Origin: Lutjanus erythropterus
Taxonomy: Eukaryota > Chordata > Actinopteri > Lutjaniformes > Lutjanidae
DNA length: 64,000 nucleotides
Direction: 5' to 3'
Assembly: GCA_020091685.1 (NCBI GenBank)
Contig: CM034606.1
Location: 21,468,695-21,532,694, forward strand
Below are positions 23,601 to 36,380 of this stretch, in pieces (the stretch's first letter is position 1; each line of letters begins with the position of its first letter). The notes beneath the pieces were generated by a model, which saw only the letters and a list, made by a program, of their open reading frames with translations, did not search any database and was not told where the DNA came from. A program made the position numbers and the translations under genes.

Positions 23601-24059
23601 CTACCACCCTGCAGCTGGGTCCTGTGGGTGCGTACAGGAAAGGCGCCTGCCACGGTCACACATCTGTAAACATGGGCAGACGAGGAGGCAACAGTCGCTG
23701 ATGTTATCACCACAGACATTAGCCGCAGGGCAGACAACAAATTAACATGAAAATGCTAATTAAGTTCAAATTGGGCCCCTGGATGAACTGGTTAGTTGGG
23801 TTTCTCTCTGATCCATAAACACAGCTTGAAGACATTTCATGATGATACTGTGAGTTTGATTTTCTAAGGTAAGTCACTCCAAAGCCTAACAACTCACAAA
23901 GCAAACATACACTTCAGATACTACACTAGCTTAAATAGGATTCAAAAAGAATTTAAACCCTGATTTAGGTCTTAATTTAGTACTTTAAAACAGAGTTCCT
24001 CTATTCCATGGAATTAAATTGTACTAAGCTCATGAATGGACCCCACATCCTTTAAAAGT
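20641..24059. other. Intergenic stretch with a hairpin and simple repeats
   Basis: I see no gene. A GGT-rich run lies at about 22100-22121 and a perfect hairpin at 22660-22690. The open frame around 21854-22210 runs through the GGT run and has no recognisable domain. Confidence 0.5.
22660..22690. repeat. Perfect 14-base inverted repeat (hairpin)
   Basis: ATGAAGTGCTCTTA is followed by CTC and then TAAGAGCACTTCAT, an exact inverse. This gives a 14-base-pair stem with a 3-base loop. No flanking TIR element was found. Confidence 0.9.
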
Positions 24060-24346
24060 ATGTTTTCATTTGTTATAATCATCTGAAAATAAGAACTACT
24101 GTGTTTTTGTTACATTAGAATGAGCTGTTTATATCTACAAGGGATGTGAGTCCTCTTCTATGGAGGTCACCATGTTGCACCACCATGTTTGTAGCCCAGA
24201 ACTGACAAACAAAACATTGTCTCCAGATAGTGCCTTTCACAAACCACATGGACACAGTAGTTTCCTCTACACGCTTAGAAGGGGAGGGTGAGACAAGGTG
24301 CTTACAATCTGCAAGCTCACCTCAATCATACACCCTAGTCCTTTAA
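24060..24346. mobile_element. MITE, GTCCAGTGTG family, 5'-truncated copy
   Basis: It contains ACTGTGTTTTTGTTACATTA, GAGCTGTTTATATCTAC, CACCATGTTGCACCACCATG and CTACACGCTTAGAAGGGGAG. It ends CATACACCCTAGTCCTTTAA, the usual right end of this common percomorph MITE. Copies at 30964, 29115 and 62513 share the phrases. Confidence 0.75.
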
Positions 24347-25574
24347 AGTGCTTTTATAGTTGGTCTATCTCCAGAAAACCCATGACTGTGGAACGCGGAG
24401 GTTTGTTCCCAGTGGATTTGTCATCGATGAAGGTTAAAAAAAATGAAGCTCTTTATGAAAATGCAGGCTAACTTTGTGAGAGCCCCAAAAACAAAATGCA
24501 ATCATCAAAATGCCATGAATTATGAATTCCTGGACCCATAAAATCACAGAAACCATGTACTGCGCAGCATCATAGGGCCAAATCACTGAAAAGATCAGTT
24601 CCAAAATGACTGGTCATTTTGTGCTGGGGCTCTCACAAAGTTTGTCTGCATTTTCATGAGGGACACGAGGCCTAAATTTGATTTTTAACCTTTATAGATG
24701 ACCACAGTCACGTAATTGTTGGAGATGACCCAACTATTAGCCCTTAGCTAAGAAACGGCCTCAGTGGATTTTCCCAGAACACAGCATTTTAGCTTGCAGA
24801 AAACAAAAAGATCTCTTTCTTCTGACATCTTAAATTACATACTTTCAAAGAAATTTGTAGTAAGCAAACACAATTTGGGTGAGGAATATTTGTAAAATGA
24901 ACTGGCAGCCACAGTAGTTATGGAATATATTAATGTTATTTGCTGAGGATGAAATTCTTGCTTCTGCGTTTTAAACAGGTAGGAGGTGGCTCACTTTCAA
25001 ACTACTATAAACAAAAAGTGCTCACAAACTTTTATAATTCATCTTTCAAAACTGATTGCACTTCATCCTCATTATATTTGTCATTATTCTTTGATTCAAA
25101 CCACCTCTCTCTTTTTCCTGTAAGATAATTATAACAACTCCCATATTGTATCCAGAAAAGCGTAAATAACTGTAGCTGCGTGATGAATGGATTCAGCCTG
25201 ATAAATGTTTTCATTTTGTTTCCTTAAAATCTGGAGGGAGGAGGAACAAACAGGATCTTGGAATGCCACCAAATCCTGTGGGAGAAGATATTCTTGATGC
25301 GGCTGGTTTTCGGTGTTTCAGGTTCCCACCAAGTACTGACAGATTACTAATCTGTGTGAGCCGGTGTTGTTGCTTTGGTGTGGGTCTCTGTCAAGGATAG
25401 GCACAGATAGTCCTGTTTGATCTAGCTGGGAAGACAGAAAATTAGAGTGCTTAGAAAATCCTTGGTAAAGCATCAGCAGCTTGCCATTATCTCTGTAGAA
25501 ATGGTACATTGTGTGTCTCATTTTACTTTTCTCAGTCAAGCAAAGCCGTCAAGGTTAAATGAATACTTTTTTTG
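24347..25574. other. Intergenic stretch, no gene seen
   Basis: At about 24430-24690 two halves are inversely related (CTCTTTATGAAAATGCAG... GCCCC against GGGGCTCTCACAAAG...GCATTTTCATGAGG), suggesting another small palindromic insertion. No exon was recognised. Confidence 0.45.
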
Positions 25575-25925
25575 GTTGCACTTTATTTTGCAATAAACTA
25601 ATAAGACATAACAATCTGTACTTTGTATGGAATTAGACAGAAATGGGAAACAATATGTTCTTTATTAGACAGTAGTTATACCTTAATATACACCATACAT
25701 CCACTGGTACACTAAGAAGATGTAACAAGCTCGCTTACTTCTCGCTATTAGATCTTTATTAGTCTTTATTAGAGGGTAATAATGGACACATTGCAACAAA
25801 ACTAAAGTGTAAACTAAAATGTATCATTTCTCACTATTAGATCCTTATTAGATGGTAATTTGGGACACATTACCCTCTAATTAAGTCTAATAATGGTCTA
25901 ATAATCTTTTCATTATTAATATTCT
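25575..25925. repeat. Repeat region with TTATTAGA units
   Basis: It starts with TGCACTTTATTTTGCAATAA. CTCGCTATTAGATCTTTATTAG...GGACACATT at about 25740-25780 recurs directly as CTCACTATTAGATCCTTATTAG...GGACACATT at about 25830-25870. The composition matches a known kind of fish repeat that begins with a GCACTTTA motif. Confidence 0.5.
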
Positions 25926-26929
25926 ATTTTTTCTTATAATCTTTCTTGTTTAGTAGTTGTGCAAAGTAGTGCGTAATCTGTTCTTCAGAGGGGGTAAAGG
26001 TTACACCTGTATTGACAAAGAGAGGGAGACAGGGAATCTTACTATGTGTATACATTCATTTGTATGGAGCCTTTTTTGTGCAAGGCTTTGACTTTCTTTG
26101 TAAAGACTCAACTGTTGTCTGTCTCATGTTTTCACTTCCCCTCACATCCTCAGAAACACAAGTTAAGTCGGCCATTGTGTGAAAGCTCTACAGGGTGATC
26201 AAGTGCAAGCAGTTGATATGAGTAAATGGGAAAGGCAGAGAGGACAATAGAGCACTATGGGTAAGCAAAGACAGGGCCGGTGTCTGTTATTTCTGCCTCC
26301 CTGTAGGTTTGCATGTCTGCGACAAAAGAGAAAGGGCTCTTCCCATGTTTGCACAGTGTGTGCTTTCCAAGTGTGCGCCCTGCTTCTCTACTGTTTGTGT
26401 ACATGTCTGTGTGCGCCTTTCAGCCATCAAACAATGCGATTCGCTTGTGTAGGAGTCACTCAGTGTTTGCGAGTCAGTGGATGTACTTCACGCCTGTCTG
26501 AGATTCGTACGTTTCCTCTTGTTCTGGCTCTTTCTATCACTCCTCCCTTCCTTTGACATACCTTCATAATCAGTGAGATGAAGGGATGGGAGGAGTGTCA
26601 GAGGAGGGAGCACAGATGGGGGGGGGTCTCCTCTTCTTTTTTTCCCCCTCCATCTCTGCGCTCCATCACCGAGTTGTCTGATCCCTCCTCTGCGGAGCAC
26701 GTGGCAGTACTTTCCCAAGGTTAGGGAGCAAAAGTCCATTCTGAGGGGAGGAAGTCAAACTGTCACTGGTGCGCCAATTTATCAGCTTCCCTGTGAGATT
26801 TACAGCCGTATCGTGGTCTACTCCTCTGCACGAGAATCCACAGGCCGCTATGAAGAGCGAGACACATACGCAGACATAAGTGCACACATGCAAGGGCAGT
26901 GACATGCACACATACCACACATTCTTAAA
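25926..26929. other. Intergenic stretch, no gene seen
   Basis: Mixed composition with a G run (GGGGGGGG near 26619) and T/C-rich flanks. No exon, repeat family or RNA gene was recognised. Confidence 0.45.
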
Positions 26930-27245
26930 AATAAGGGTTCCAAAAAGGTTCTCTCTGAAGGCCCGTGGTTCTGAAGAATCCTTTATTGAACAAAAGGTTT
27001 ATTGAGGTTTCTTTGCGATACTAAGGTTCAGTTAAGATCCCCTTTCATCAAAAGAACCCGGTTTTGAAGACAGAGTTTTTCAAGGATTGTTAAAAGCATG
27101 GCTGTTTCACATATTTCAAATTTATAGCCTAGATTTAGATCCTCTGGGTGGGTTCGAGATGAAACCCTTGGAACATTAAAAGGTTCTTGGTTGAACCCCT
27201 GGGATGGGTTCTTGTTAGTATCCTCAGAAGGTGACAAGGTTAGGG
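26930..27245. mobile_element. Interspersed repeat with AAGGTTC/GAACCC motifs
   Basis: Repeated GGTTCCAAAAAGGTTCT, AAGGTTTATTGAGG, AAAAGAACCCGG, TTAAAAGGTTCTTGG and TTGAACCCCTGGGATGGG motifs match the known type of fish repeat built on GGTTCT/AGAACC units. It is degenerate. Confidence 0.55.
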
Positions 27246-29114
27246 CTGTGATGATAGCCGCATTACTGTGGTCATGTGATGACCACTGCAGGGTTGAGCT
27301 CATTACCATCACAGCAAATTTTATTTTGAAGGGTCAATCTCATGCTGAGATCAGCACCTGGATCTAGTAATACACCTGTGGATCACAGATGGTTCTGGCA
27401 CTGCATCTGAAATCTGCGCACTACAAATCAAAATGTGTACCATTGTTCTACCTGCTTTTGTGTGAATAAACAGTAGTATGTACCTTTTTGGGCACATTGC
27501 TCAGCATGTATCTTGTCACTTCCCAAGAGCTCACTTGCTTGTTGGACACATGTAATCATGATAACCTGTAAACAAAGTGTTACTGAAGTTATCCTGGAGC
27601 TGCCTCGGCTGCTGTCTGCCTGTGTCTGTTAGGTTGTTGTCCTCATTGTCCTCATTGCAATGTGGGATATATATGCCGGTGTAGTGTCCTGTGCCTGCAT
27701 ACTGCAAATAGCTTCTTCTACCAGGAGCCAAAAGGGGTTCTCCCATGGGGACAAAATTAAAAACCCTATATAGTTCTAGCTAGCATCTTTTTTTCTCCAT
27801 CATGGCTCCATCATGTCAACATGTATGTGCATGTGCACACTCTCAGCACACTTCTGTCTTTGAGAAAAGAGGAAACAGGGAGAGGAGAGGATGAGTTGTG
27901 AAATTTGGGGGAGAGTTGAATCAAATATTGAACCAAGAATGCTTCTGCATGTAACACAAACAGATTTAAACAACTCCTCTCGTGCACATTTACAGAGCTA
28001 CAAGATGGACCGCGATTTTTTTCACCAAGCGTGAGTGTGAGAAAGCCACAAAACAATTTTTCAACCTTTGTCCTTCATCACATGCTGGACGGTTTGTCAG
28101 CTGGGGTAAATATGGGTAAATTCAGTACAATGTAGTCTACAAAGGCCTTGTAAGGAGTTAGGGTTTGGAAAGCCCCATAGCATGCTACTCATTTTCCCTC
28201 CTCTGCGCTCGCCAGCCCACTCCACCCGGCTATTATGGCGGGGTTGCTCTCCAGGGACCCCCAACACAGACGCTAGTTTGGAAACCCCAAGCATGCCCAA
28301 CCGCCTGCATTTCAGTGAGGAAAAAAAAGGGGGAAGGAAAGGACGAAGAAAGGGAGAGAACAGACTTGTTCCTGGCTGCATCTTCCTGAGTCTGTGATTT
28401 CCATCCACTGTGAATGTAAACAAACAAAGACATGAAAGAAGAAAACATGGGCAGTAAAAAATGAGAGGAGGCGAAGGAGGAGGGAGGAAACAGTCAGCAG
28501 GCAAAACATATCTTGGCACGAGGCGTGAGATACAAGTCACCAGCTCATTTACTGGTACCACCGCCAGACACGCAGACAAAAAACACATGCAGGCAACAAG
28601 AAGCTGGCCTCCAGACACACTGGCACACAGGGGACTCTCTATGAAGCCTGTGACAAACTCTTGACACACTTCGAATTAAATTTGCTGGACAACAGCTGCA
28701 GGACAAAGATTTCTGATTTGCAGATTGAAGTGATTCAGTAGTTCCTGGGGGCTGGGAGCCCTGTAGAGGGTCACAAGATAAATCTGAGGGGTTGTGAGAC
28801 AATTAACAGAATAGGAACTCAGAAATATAACAAAAAAAATCTGTTTAGTTTTACAGATTCCTTTTGAGCCTTTGTGTTGTGCTTGTTAATCACTGGGTAT
28901 ATTTACATTAATATAACATAAGTATTCAAAAATGACAGTTTGAGAAGGTAAAAAAATAAATTTGGCTGCCATGTGCAACCTGTGATGTGGGGTCATAAGT
29001 AAACCAAGCTTTGTTTTTTAGGTGTTGCAAAATTTCTTTATAAATAAAAAAAAAGATACAATATACATTACTTCCATTATACATTGCTATAATTTAGGGT
29101 GTATGGGCAGTGTA
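27246..29114. other. Intergenic stretch, no gene seen
   Basis: The stretch at about 28140-28670 gives long open frames in several frames at once, including 190 codons on the minus strand. It lacks domain similarity, and its translations are low-complexity, so it is read as non-coding. It may contain regulatory sequence. Confidence 0.45.
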
Positions 29115-29225
29115 GTGTATAATCCACTGAAAATACAATTTGTGTTTTTGTTACCTTTGAATGAGCTGTTTATATCTAGAGAAGGCCTCTTCCACAGAGG
29201 CCACCATGTTGCTTGGTCTGTATAG
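29115..29225. mobile_element. MITE, GTCCAGTGTG family, internal fragment
   Basis: It carries TTGTGTTTTTGTTACCTTTG, GAGCTGTTTATATCTAGA and GAGGCCACCATGTTGC, shared with the copies at 24060 and 30964. Confidence 0.6.
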
Positions 29226-30963
29226 GAAACATTAGCCGTTGGCCTGTGTAGCTAACTTCTGTGGTTGGTCTTACCTGTACATGTGTCTTTAAATTAGATG
29301 CTGAGACAAGATAATGGTGAAATTTCCACCTTGTGAAAGTATTTTTTCGAGAGACAATGAATTGGCAACTGTAAGATTAGCTGGTTTCACTGAGATCAGA
29401 GGGATGTTATGAGACGTGTGCACACTCTACATGGTGGCATATTGTTCTTTATTTTAAAATATATTTCAAAGTTGTAATCGTGCTAATAAGCCCCATTTTA
29501 CTAAATGTGAGTTCATCTTATTTTTTTGTAACTGTGATGGAACACAGTTATCTTTTATGCATTACATAATCCTGTTACATGTAATCTGTTACTCCCCAAG
29601 CCTGGGAATAATCATGAGGTGATCATGAACTGCTCTTCAAGGATGCCAGCTAATTTATAGGCCTAGTGGTTATATGTGGGTGTTTGATGAAAACTCCTAT
29701 ACCAGTTAATCATGCTGACATTAAATCACACTGACGTCAGAAAGTGTGTGCACTGTTAACAATGAAAGTTCTCGTCAGCTAATGACAGCTTATGACATCC
29801 AGGCCCTGTGTTATAGCAAACTGTTATGTAACCTGCGCAGCACAAAACGGTACCATGTGGAAAGGCCTGCGTTCACGGGTGGACCTGTGCAGAGAACAGG
29901 ATGTCGGGGACGGATTGATTGGGTGTCAAGAGAGCAGTAGAGTAGGAAGGAGCTTTATGAGCATATAGGCTCAAGTTTCTTTTTTCAGCATTAGTCACCA
30001 TAACGTTGTTCTCTTTCATTTTCTTTCTTTCCTTCTCGAATCTAACGCTAAATACAAGGAAGTTCTCAGAGTTGATTGAGTAAAACCTCGTGTAAAGCAG
30101 CAGACATATCTTTTTTAAGCATCAAAGGGGACGTGTATTTGTCTCAAAAATTGGTTCACTCTTCACATAAAATGTGCCATAATTAGGTTTTCACATTCCC
30201 AGACGCCCAGCCTGACCTCTGTGGATTGAGATTATCAGATTTTCCTGTTCTCTAATATCATCCACTGGGGAAAAATGGCAAACATATATTCACCAGTCTA
30301 AACCCCTCTGGAGCCATCTTACAGCTCTGGGTGGACACTAATACTCGGAAAGCCTCCCTGTAGAAAAAAGGGAGGTTTCATTTAAGGCAATTTCTTTCTT
30401 TTCTTTCATTTTCTTCACTCCATTTTATCTTCCCCTGGTGCATACCATGGAAGCTATAGTGGTGTTTCCAGCTGCCAAAACCGGCCACAAAGTGCTTTAA
30501 AATCTGTGTCATCTGGTCTGTCTCTGCTTTGCTCTCCCTATGGTCTCACCACTTAAAAAACAGCGACACAAAGACAAAACTCACTGGATATTCAACAACA
30601 GCATACTTGTTTAGACGGATTAATGTATACACAATTGATCTGCTTTCTGATCTATACAAATCTGTAATGTAGCTGTATCCAAATATTTACTAAAAGCTTC
30701 CTCCTATTCAGAAGATTTTATGTTCAGGACATGAGGTGAAAATTCCTCCCATACATCAAATTTTGGAGGGCGGCCAATCATTGAAACAGTTGTTGTGGAA
30801 GGTGATCCTGTAAGGATGTGAGCTGTCAGAACAGCATATGAGGTTCATGTAAAGATACAGCAAAAATAACTACAGCAATGAGTGGTGATGATGTACATCT
30901 CAACTCTTTATTGACTTTCTGTTCATTTTCATAAAAGAATGAAAACAACTTTGAAACTGCATT
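29226..30963. other. Intergenic stretch, partly repeat-free
   Basis: No gene was seen. About 30190-30500 (GATTGAGATTATCAGAT, CCATCTTACAGCTCTGG) is repeat-free and might be a conserved element. The last 60 bases lead into a MITE. Confidence 0.4.
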
Positions 30964-31200
30964 AAAGGTCCAGTGTGTAAGATTTAGGGGTATCTGTTGG
31001 CACGATATGGCAAAAATAGAATATAATATTCATATTCAAGTATGCTTACATTAGTGTATATTCACTTGAAAATATGAGTTATTGTGTTTTTGTTACATTA
31101 GAATTAGCCATTTATATCTACAGCAGTCCTCTTTTACAGAGTCCACCATATGGAACCACCGTGTGTCTACAGTAAGCCTGGAGGGACAAACCAAACCAAA
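30964..31200. mobile_element. MITE, GTCCAGTGTG family, left part
   Basis: It starts TTAAAGGTCCAGTGTGTAAG, the usual left end, and continues through TTGTGTTTTTGTTACATTAG, CCATTTATATCTACAG and ACAGAGTCCACCATATGG. The right end is missing. Confidence 0.75.
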
Positions 31201-33185
31201 AACAACAAACAGGCTATGACCATTGTGTTGTGATGCCATGGCTGAAATTATACCTTAAAAACAAATGCATTTCCCGGGATCGTGAGCTTCTAATCCCAGG
31301 ATAGAAAATGTGTAATTTTCTGGAAAAACATTAATTCCTGCTCCTCACCACATCACACCATCTGACATTACATAGGCCGACATTTTTGCCTCTCCCTGGT
31401 GTTTAACCCAAATCGGTACCCAGGCCTGTTGATAAATTCTAACTTTTCAAAGTTTTTATGGACATCATATTGCCTATTTAGATATCCAGTGTATAAACAG
31501 CAACATTAACATTCATCTGGAGCTGTGTAAGTGCCCATCTGATGAATGTCAGTCCAATATTCACTCTCCTTCTAGACTGGTTTTGATTGCTACCAACTTC
31601 TAATGCCCAGGCCACTCTGAAAAACTGCTTGCTTTTCAATTTTGCGCCCATTTTAACATGTTAACAGAAAAAATAGACTGTGAAAATTATCAACATCATA
31701 TCAGTTTCATGTCTTCATCTGTAGAATAGGTCACAGACATGAAAATTTGAGGTGAAGGATGGTATTTTTCCAATGTGCTCACTGCTTTCTGGTTACAACT
31801 CTTCACTTGCAACTCTTCTCACAACTCTTCTGCAAAATCAGTGTAGAAAAGGGCTGGCAGAAGCAGCGCTGTGTTTACAAGCTAGTCACTAGTTTGACTA
31901 GCTATCCAGTGGGTTTGTCAGAGCTTTTTTGCTGAAAACATCTGCCTACTACAGCTGGCAATAAGACTGATAAAAGCAGTGAGATGTTAAGTTAAACCAA
32001 AGGTTGAGTAGAGGTAATCGGCAGAGTTGGGTCATAATGTTCTCTGGGTTCACTGGTAGAACTGACAACTTTCACATTACACATAATAACCTCATATATT
32101 GTGATGTTAGATTTCTAGTTTTTTTTTTCTTCAGTTAAAAAAAACACTTGCGTTTCTGTGTTTTTCCTTTGACAGTTATGATTCCTTGATTGGATTGACT
32201 CCAGGCTCCAGACATCTCTTATTTTTCTAGATGACTGTTAGTTTCCTTGTAGGCCTGCTGCTAAAACTGCACTGCATGTTTAGCTTGGAATTACCTGAAC
32301 ACCATCTAGTTACTGGCATAAAGCCCATTGGATTACTGGAGGTGTTTGTCCAACAGAGAGTGTCAGACAGGGAAAAGCACTCAGTGCTGACATGGAAATT
32401 GTGGGTTTATGAAAGAGGGAGTGATCTGAGGTGCAGAACAAACATCACTCTTCCTTCTTTTGTGAAATCCAGAAGGGCGGTTTCCCTGCATAGTGCCAAC
32501 TTTAAACTGTCATTGGCCAGTCAAGATCATATTCAGGCGATCAAGATTTAGATTTCTGATAAGTACAGTGCTGATGAGCACAAAACTAAACAGGCTAGAT
32601 TACTATTGATCAGATCAGTTCTACTTTAAACATTACAGACAGGTCCTGCCCTCCTCATCCGACTTTGATTGGTATAAGGTTTCTGCCTTCCATCTGTCTG
32701 GCTGCATGCCTCCCGCCCCGTGTCTCTTTTTCCATGAATGGTTGTGTTCAATAAAAATCTACATGTACAGGGAAGTCTGAGTAACTCATGCACTCCAGTA
32801 ACCTGGTTTGACAGATGCAAACATCGTAATTCTGTTAGAATAACCCAGTTAAGCTAATATTTGATCATGAGAAACAAATGAAGTTGCGTGACTTTCTCTG
32901 ATGGTTACTGAGAAAGTCTAATGACTACTACGAATATTGTGACATCACTCTCATAATTCTTAGAAGTCACTTAGTCTTTTTCAAACTGTTTTGCTGGTGG
33001 TCTGTTCTTGAACATTCTGGTCTGTTTATGTATTTACTTATTCATATAGCGATTGAGTGAGATCTTTGTAAGTCTCAGATCGCTTCTGGCCTCTTTCATT
33101 GGTTGGCCACAAAGATAACTGTGAAACTATAACTCCTTTTTCGATTAGGGAAGATCACCATTGCTCTCTATTGACTGTTTGCAGC
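31201..33185. other. Intergenic stretch containing a degenerate repeat
   Basis: About 31500-32090 is a decayed repeat sharing CTGATGAATGT.AGTC.AATATTCAC and AGAGCTTTTTTGCTGAAAACA with the block at 62115-62500. The rest, including an open frame at 32231-32551, shows no recognisable domain or splice context. Confidence 0.5.
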
Positions 33186-34320
33186 TTAAAGGAATAGTTC
33201 AACATTTTGAGAAATAGGCTGATTTGCTTTCTGGTTTAGCGTTAATGTAAAACTCTTCTTAAACCTGGAAATGAGTTAGCATATTAGCACTTCTGGATAC
33301 CTTGTCTCCAACTCAATGAGATTTTTGAATGGGTTTTTGGTTTGATGCCTTCAGGCAACCTTATGTCATGACGTAAGGTCTGTTGTGAAGACAAGCTTAA
33401 GAGATTTTTATGTTTTGCTCTACAACATAAAATAATTCAGTAAATATGCTACATGTCTTTAAGAAAAGTTTATAGTTTATAGCCTAATATTAGCTTTTTA
33501 CATCTGGCGATTGCATTTACACTTCAAAAATCATAAAAGTGCTTTTCATGAAGATGAAGATAATCCTGCTGTACAAAATGTATGAGTTCTTTTTAAGGAG
33601 GGAACCAGCTTTTGGGTTATCCTACAAAATGAACCATTTCTGCAGCACTGGTAAGAAACTTTGGATGTATTGTGTATCATTTTTTTGCTCACATGTGATT
33701 TGTATTATGGTATTAGGTTGTGGCCTTCTGTTGTTGTCCACATACAGTGACCTGGATTAGTTAGAAAGTGTGAAGTGAAGTAATATTATAGTGTTTCTGT
33801 GGAATACACTGGTGTAGCAACAGGTCTGGGACAATGTGACTTTGTAATATTAACTACACTGAAACATGAGTCTACACTGGGATGCTAGTCTCAGCCAACC
33901 CATTAGCCACACACTACAAGTACTACCCTACCATACTCTCTGTAGCATTCATGTTGTTTTCACATTATGACTTAAATTAACACACCGAAGTTGGAAGAAC
34001 GACTTCCCAACTCAGAAAATGGCACCATTTGAGAAGCATGTGAACAGAGCATTACTGCCTGCAGCCAAGAAGTTGTCCGGCACGTAACCTCCTGTAAATG
34101 GACAAATGAGACATAACGTGTCGATTAGTGAGCTTTAGAGATGTTGGTAGATGGATTTTGTTAACTTCAGACTGAGCTAGGCTAGCTGTTCCCCACTGTT
34201 TCCAGTTTTTGAGATGAGCTAAGTTAACTAGCTGCTGGCTGTAGCTGCATACAGTATTTATCAGACAAATTTGAGGCTGGTATCAATCTTCTCATCTAAC
34301 TCTCTTCCAGAGAGCAAATA
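33186..34320. mobile_element. Degenerate repeat with TTAAAGGAATAGTTCAACA end and inverted partner
   Basis: The left end (33186-33250) is TTAAAGGAATAGTTCAACAT...GAAATA. At 34083-34318 the same family appears inverted: GATTAGTGAGCTTTAGAGAT, GCTAGGCTAGCTGTTCCC, GTTAACTAGCTGCTGGCTGT and GGTATCAATCTTCTCATCTA. The middle is unrelated or strongly diverged. It may be two opposed insertions. Confidence 0.6.
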
Positions 34321-36380
34321 ACTATTCATTTACATTTATACACATGACATTCATGTACATGAATACACAGTGCAGAAATGGGGTGATGTTTACCACAATT
34401 CCAAGCGGTTATCTGTAATGCAGGAAGTGCGTGTGTAATGAAGGAAACCTAACTAAAAGATAAACACACCACACCTCGTACTGTCTTGTCTTGTCAGATC
34501 CTGTCTCACTCTGCCTGACTGCTGCTGCTGCTGCCTCTGGGTCAACAGAAGCGGCAGCCGCATGTACCTGACTTTCTAAATCAGGCGTAACTTTTATTGT
34601 CCTGAAAGCATAAATCTGTTGCAGCACTTCTCTTGCTATAACCACATGCAAGCTGCTGAAAAAAAACATGAAACTAGGTGTGTTCAGTGCACACAGTTAC
34701 CAGTTTCAAGGGAACAGTTTGCATCTCACACGAAAAAGATGCACCAACAGGAACTCCCTGAGCATACTCATACCTATAAAATACGTAGTATATGATTTCT
34801 TAAAGGGCATTTCCTTGATGAAACTATGTCAGTTTCACCTGATACTTCCACAGATTTGCAATAAAAGGCCCCAGCACAAACGCACAGAGGCATCTGGAGA
34901 CACACAAAAAGAAAGTGAGAAAGACGTAGAGAGTAGTGTGTTTACTTTATCAGCACGTCGTGGCATGGCCCGAACAAAAGGCCCCGTTTTTGCCTCACAA
35001 TGCTCCTCGCAGGTTATTTCTGGTGCCCCGGCCAGCGGTGGAGAAGGATGAAAGACCAGCCACAAAGGAAAGAATGTGGTTCCTGTTGCGGTCTTAGGGG
35101 GTCATGGGCAAGTAGATGTGGGGGTAGGGTGTCTGCCTTTTGACATTGGGTGGCCCCTGGGGTGCATGAGTCAAGATCTGCTGTGGGAGGAGGGGTGAAG
35201 GGAGGGGAACATGGGTGTTAATAGGCAAGAGCTTGAGGGGTCAGGAGGATGAGTTATGAGAACAAGATGATACAAAGGATGCCACCTCGGTGTAACCCTG
35301 CCAGAGATAAGAGCGTTTTAAGGAATGAAGACAGTCAAGCTTGGCACTGACGTAATGCTTAAAGGAGCAAAATGTAACAATTGTGCATCCATAAATGAGC
35401 ACTGCAGTGCAGCGAGTTGGAGCTGTAGACTGTATATTAAATAGGTTAATATCAAATTTAATGCACAGTCTATGGGCGAATCGTTTCCCATAGTCATTTT
35501 ATGATTTATTACAGTAAATATATTGCAGATTTGTCATTAAAACCTACACAAAATGGTAACGGAGGTGAAATCTCCTGAAGTCGTTTTTTCATGCTTTGAC
35601 AGCAGCAGTCACCGACACTGAACTCAAGTCCTGACAAATTCCCTGAAGTGACATCGTGGCCTCTGCTAGTACAACAAATAGTGACAGAGGAGACACATGA
35701 CATGGTAATCCCCGTGGTAACATCATGTTCACTACTTGTATTTGTGTACAGTAGAGCAGTTTGTGTGTACATGTGCGTGACCTTGCTCCGGTGACTGTTT
35801 ACTGTGTGAATATTATGTGCTGTGATATTACACACACATCTAAGATCCTGTTACCCTGTGATATATGTGCGATTGCATGACACCACCAGTGTTTGTCTAG
35901 CACTTTGTGTGTGCCTGCTCCACTTTTGGCAGACTCGCATAACTGCCATAGAGTAACACTGCCACAGAATCAAGTTCTGCCACTGTCTGTCTGTCTGGAT
36001 GTCTGTGTTTACAACAGCCACAGGGCTGTCATCAACGAGACAATAAACGGCTGATGACAGGACAAACTTTTTCTTCTTACTCATATTATGATTGTGATCT
36101 CAAAGCTGCATAAGGAGTCGGATTGGCCCAAACCACAACATAGTTCAGACAGAATAAAGATGACAGAAAGGCACGAAATAACCCCCTCACTCAGCGAAGT
36201 GAGACAGACCTATCTGTTGAGTCTCCTTTGTGTGCCAGTTTTTGTGTCTATTGTTCAGTGATTACATGCATTCAAATATGACATGGCATGCAAATGTAAA
36301 AAAAAATCCTTTGTGATGATGGTGGCGGTTGCAGAAAAGAAAAACAAAACATTCATGTTTTCACTTTCTGGCTCTTTTCA
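34321..36380. other. Intergenic stretch, no gene seen
   Basis: Several chance frames occur, including 127 codons at 34668-35051. About 35357-35500 (TAAAGGAGCAAAATGTAACA, CAGTCTATGGGCGAATCG) resembles common fish repeat ends. No exon was recognised. Confidence 0.45.

Noticed and set aside
28097-28669. Minus-strand open frame of 190 codons
   Set aside because: Long frames occur on both strands here, and the translation is rich in Pro, Ser, Cys and Phe runs without any domain. Read as non-coding.
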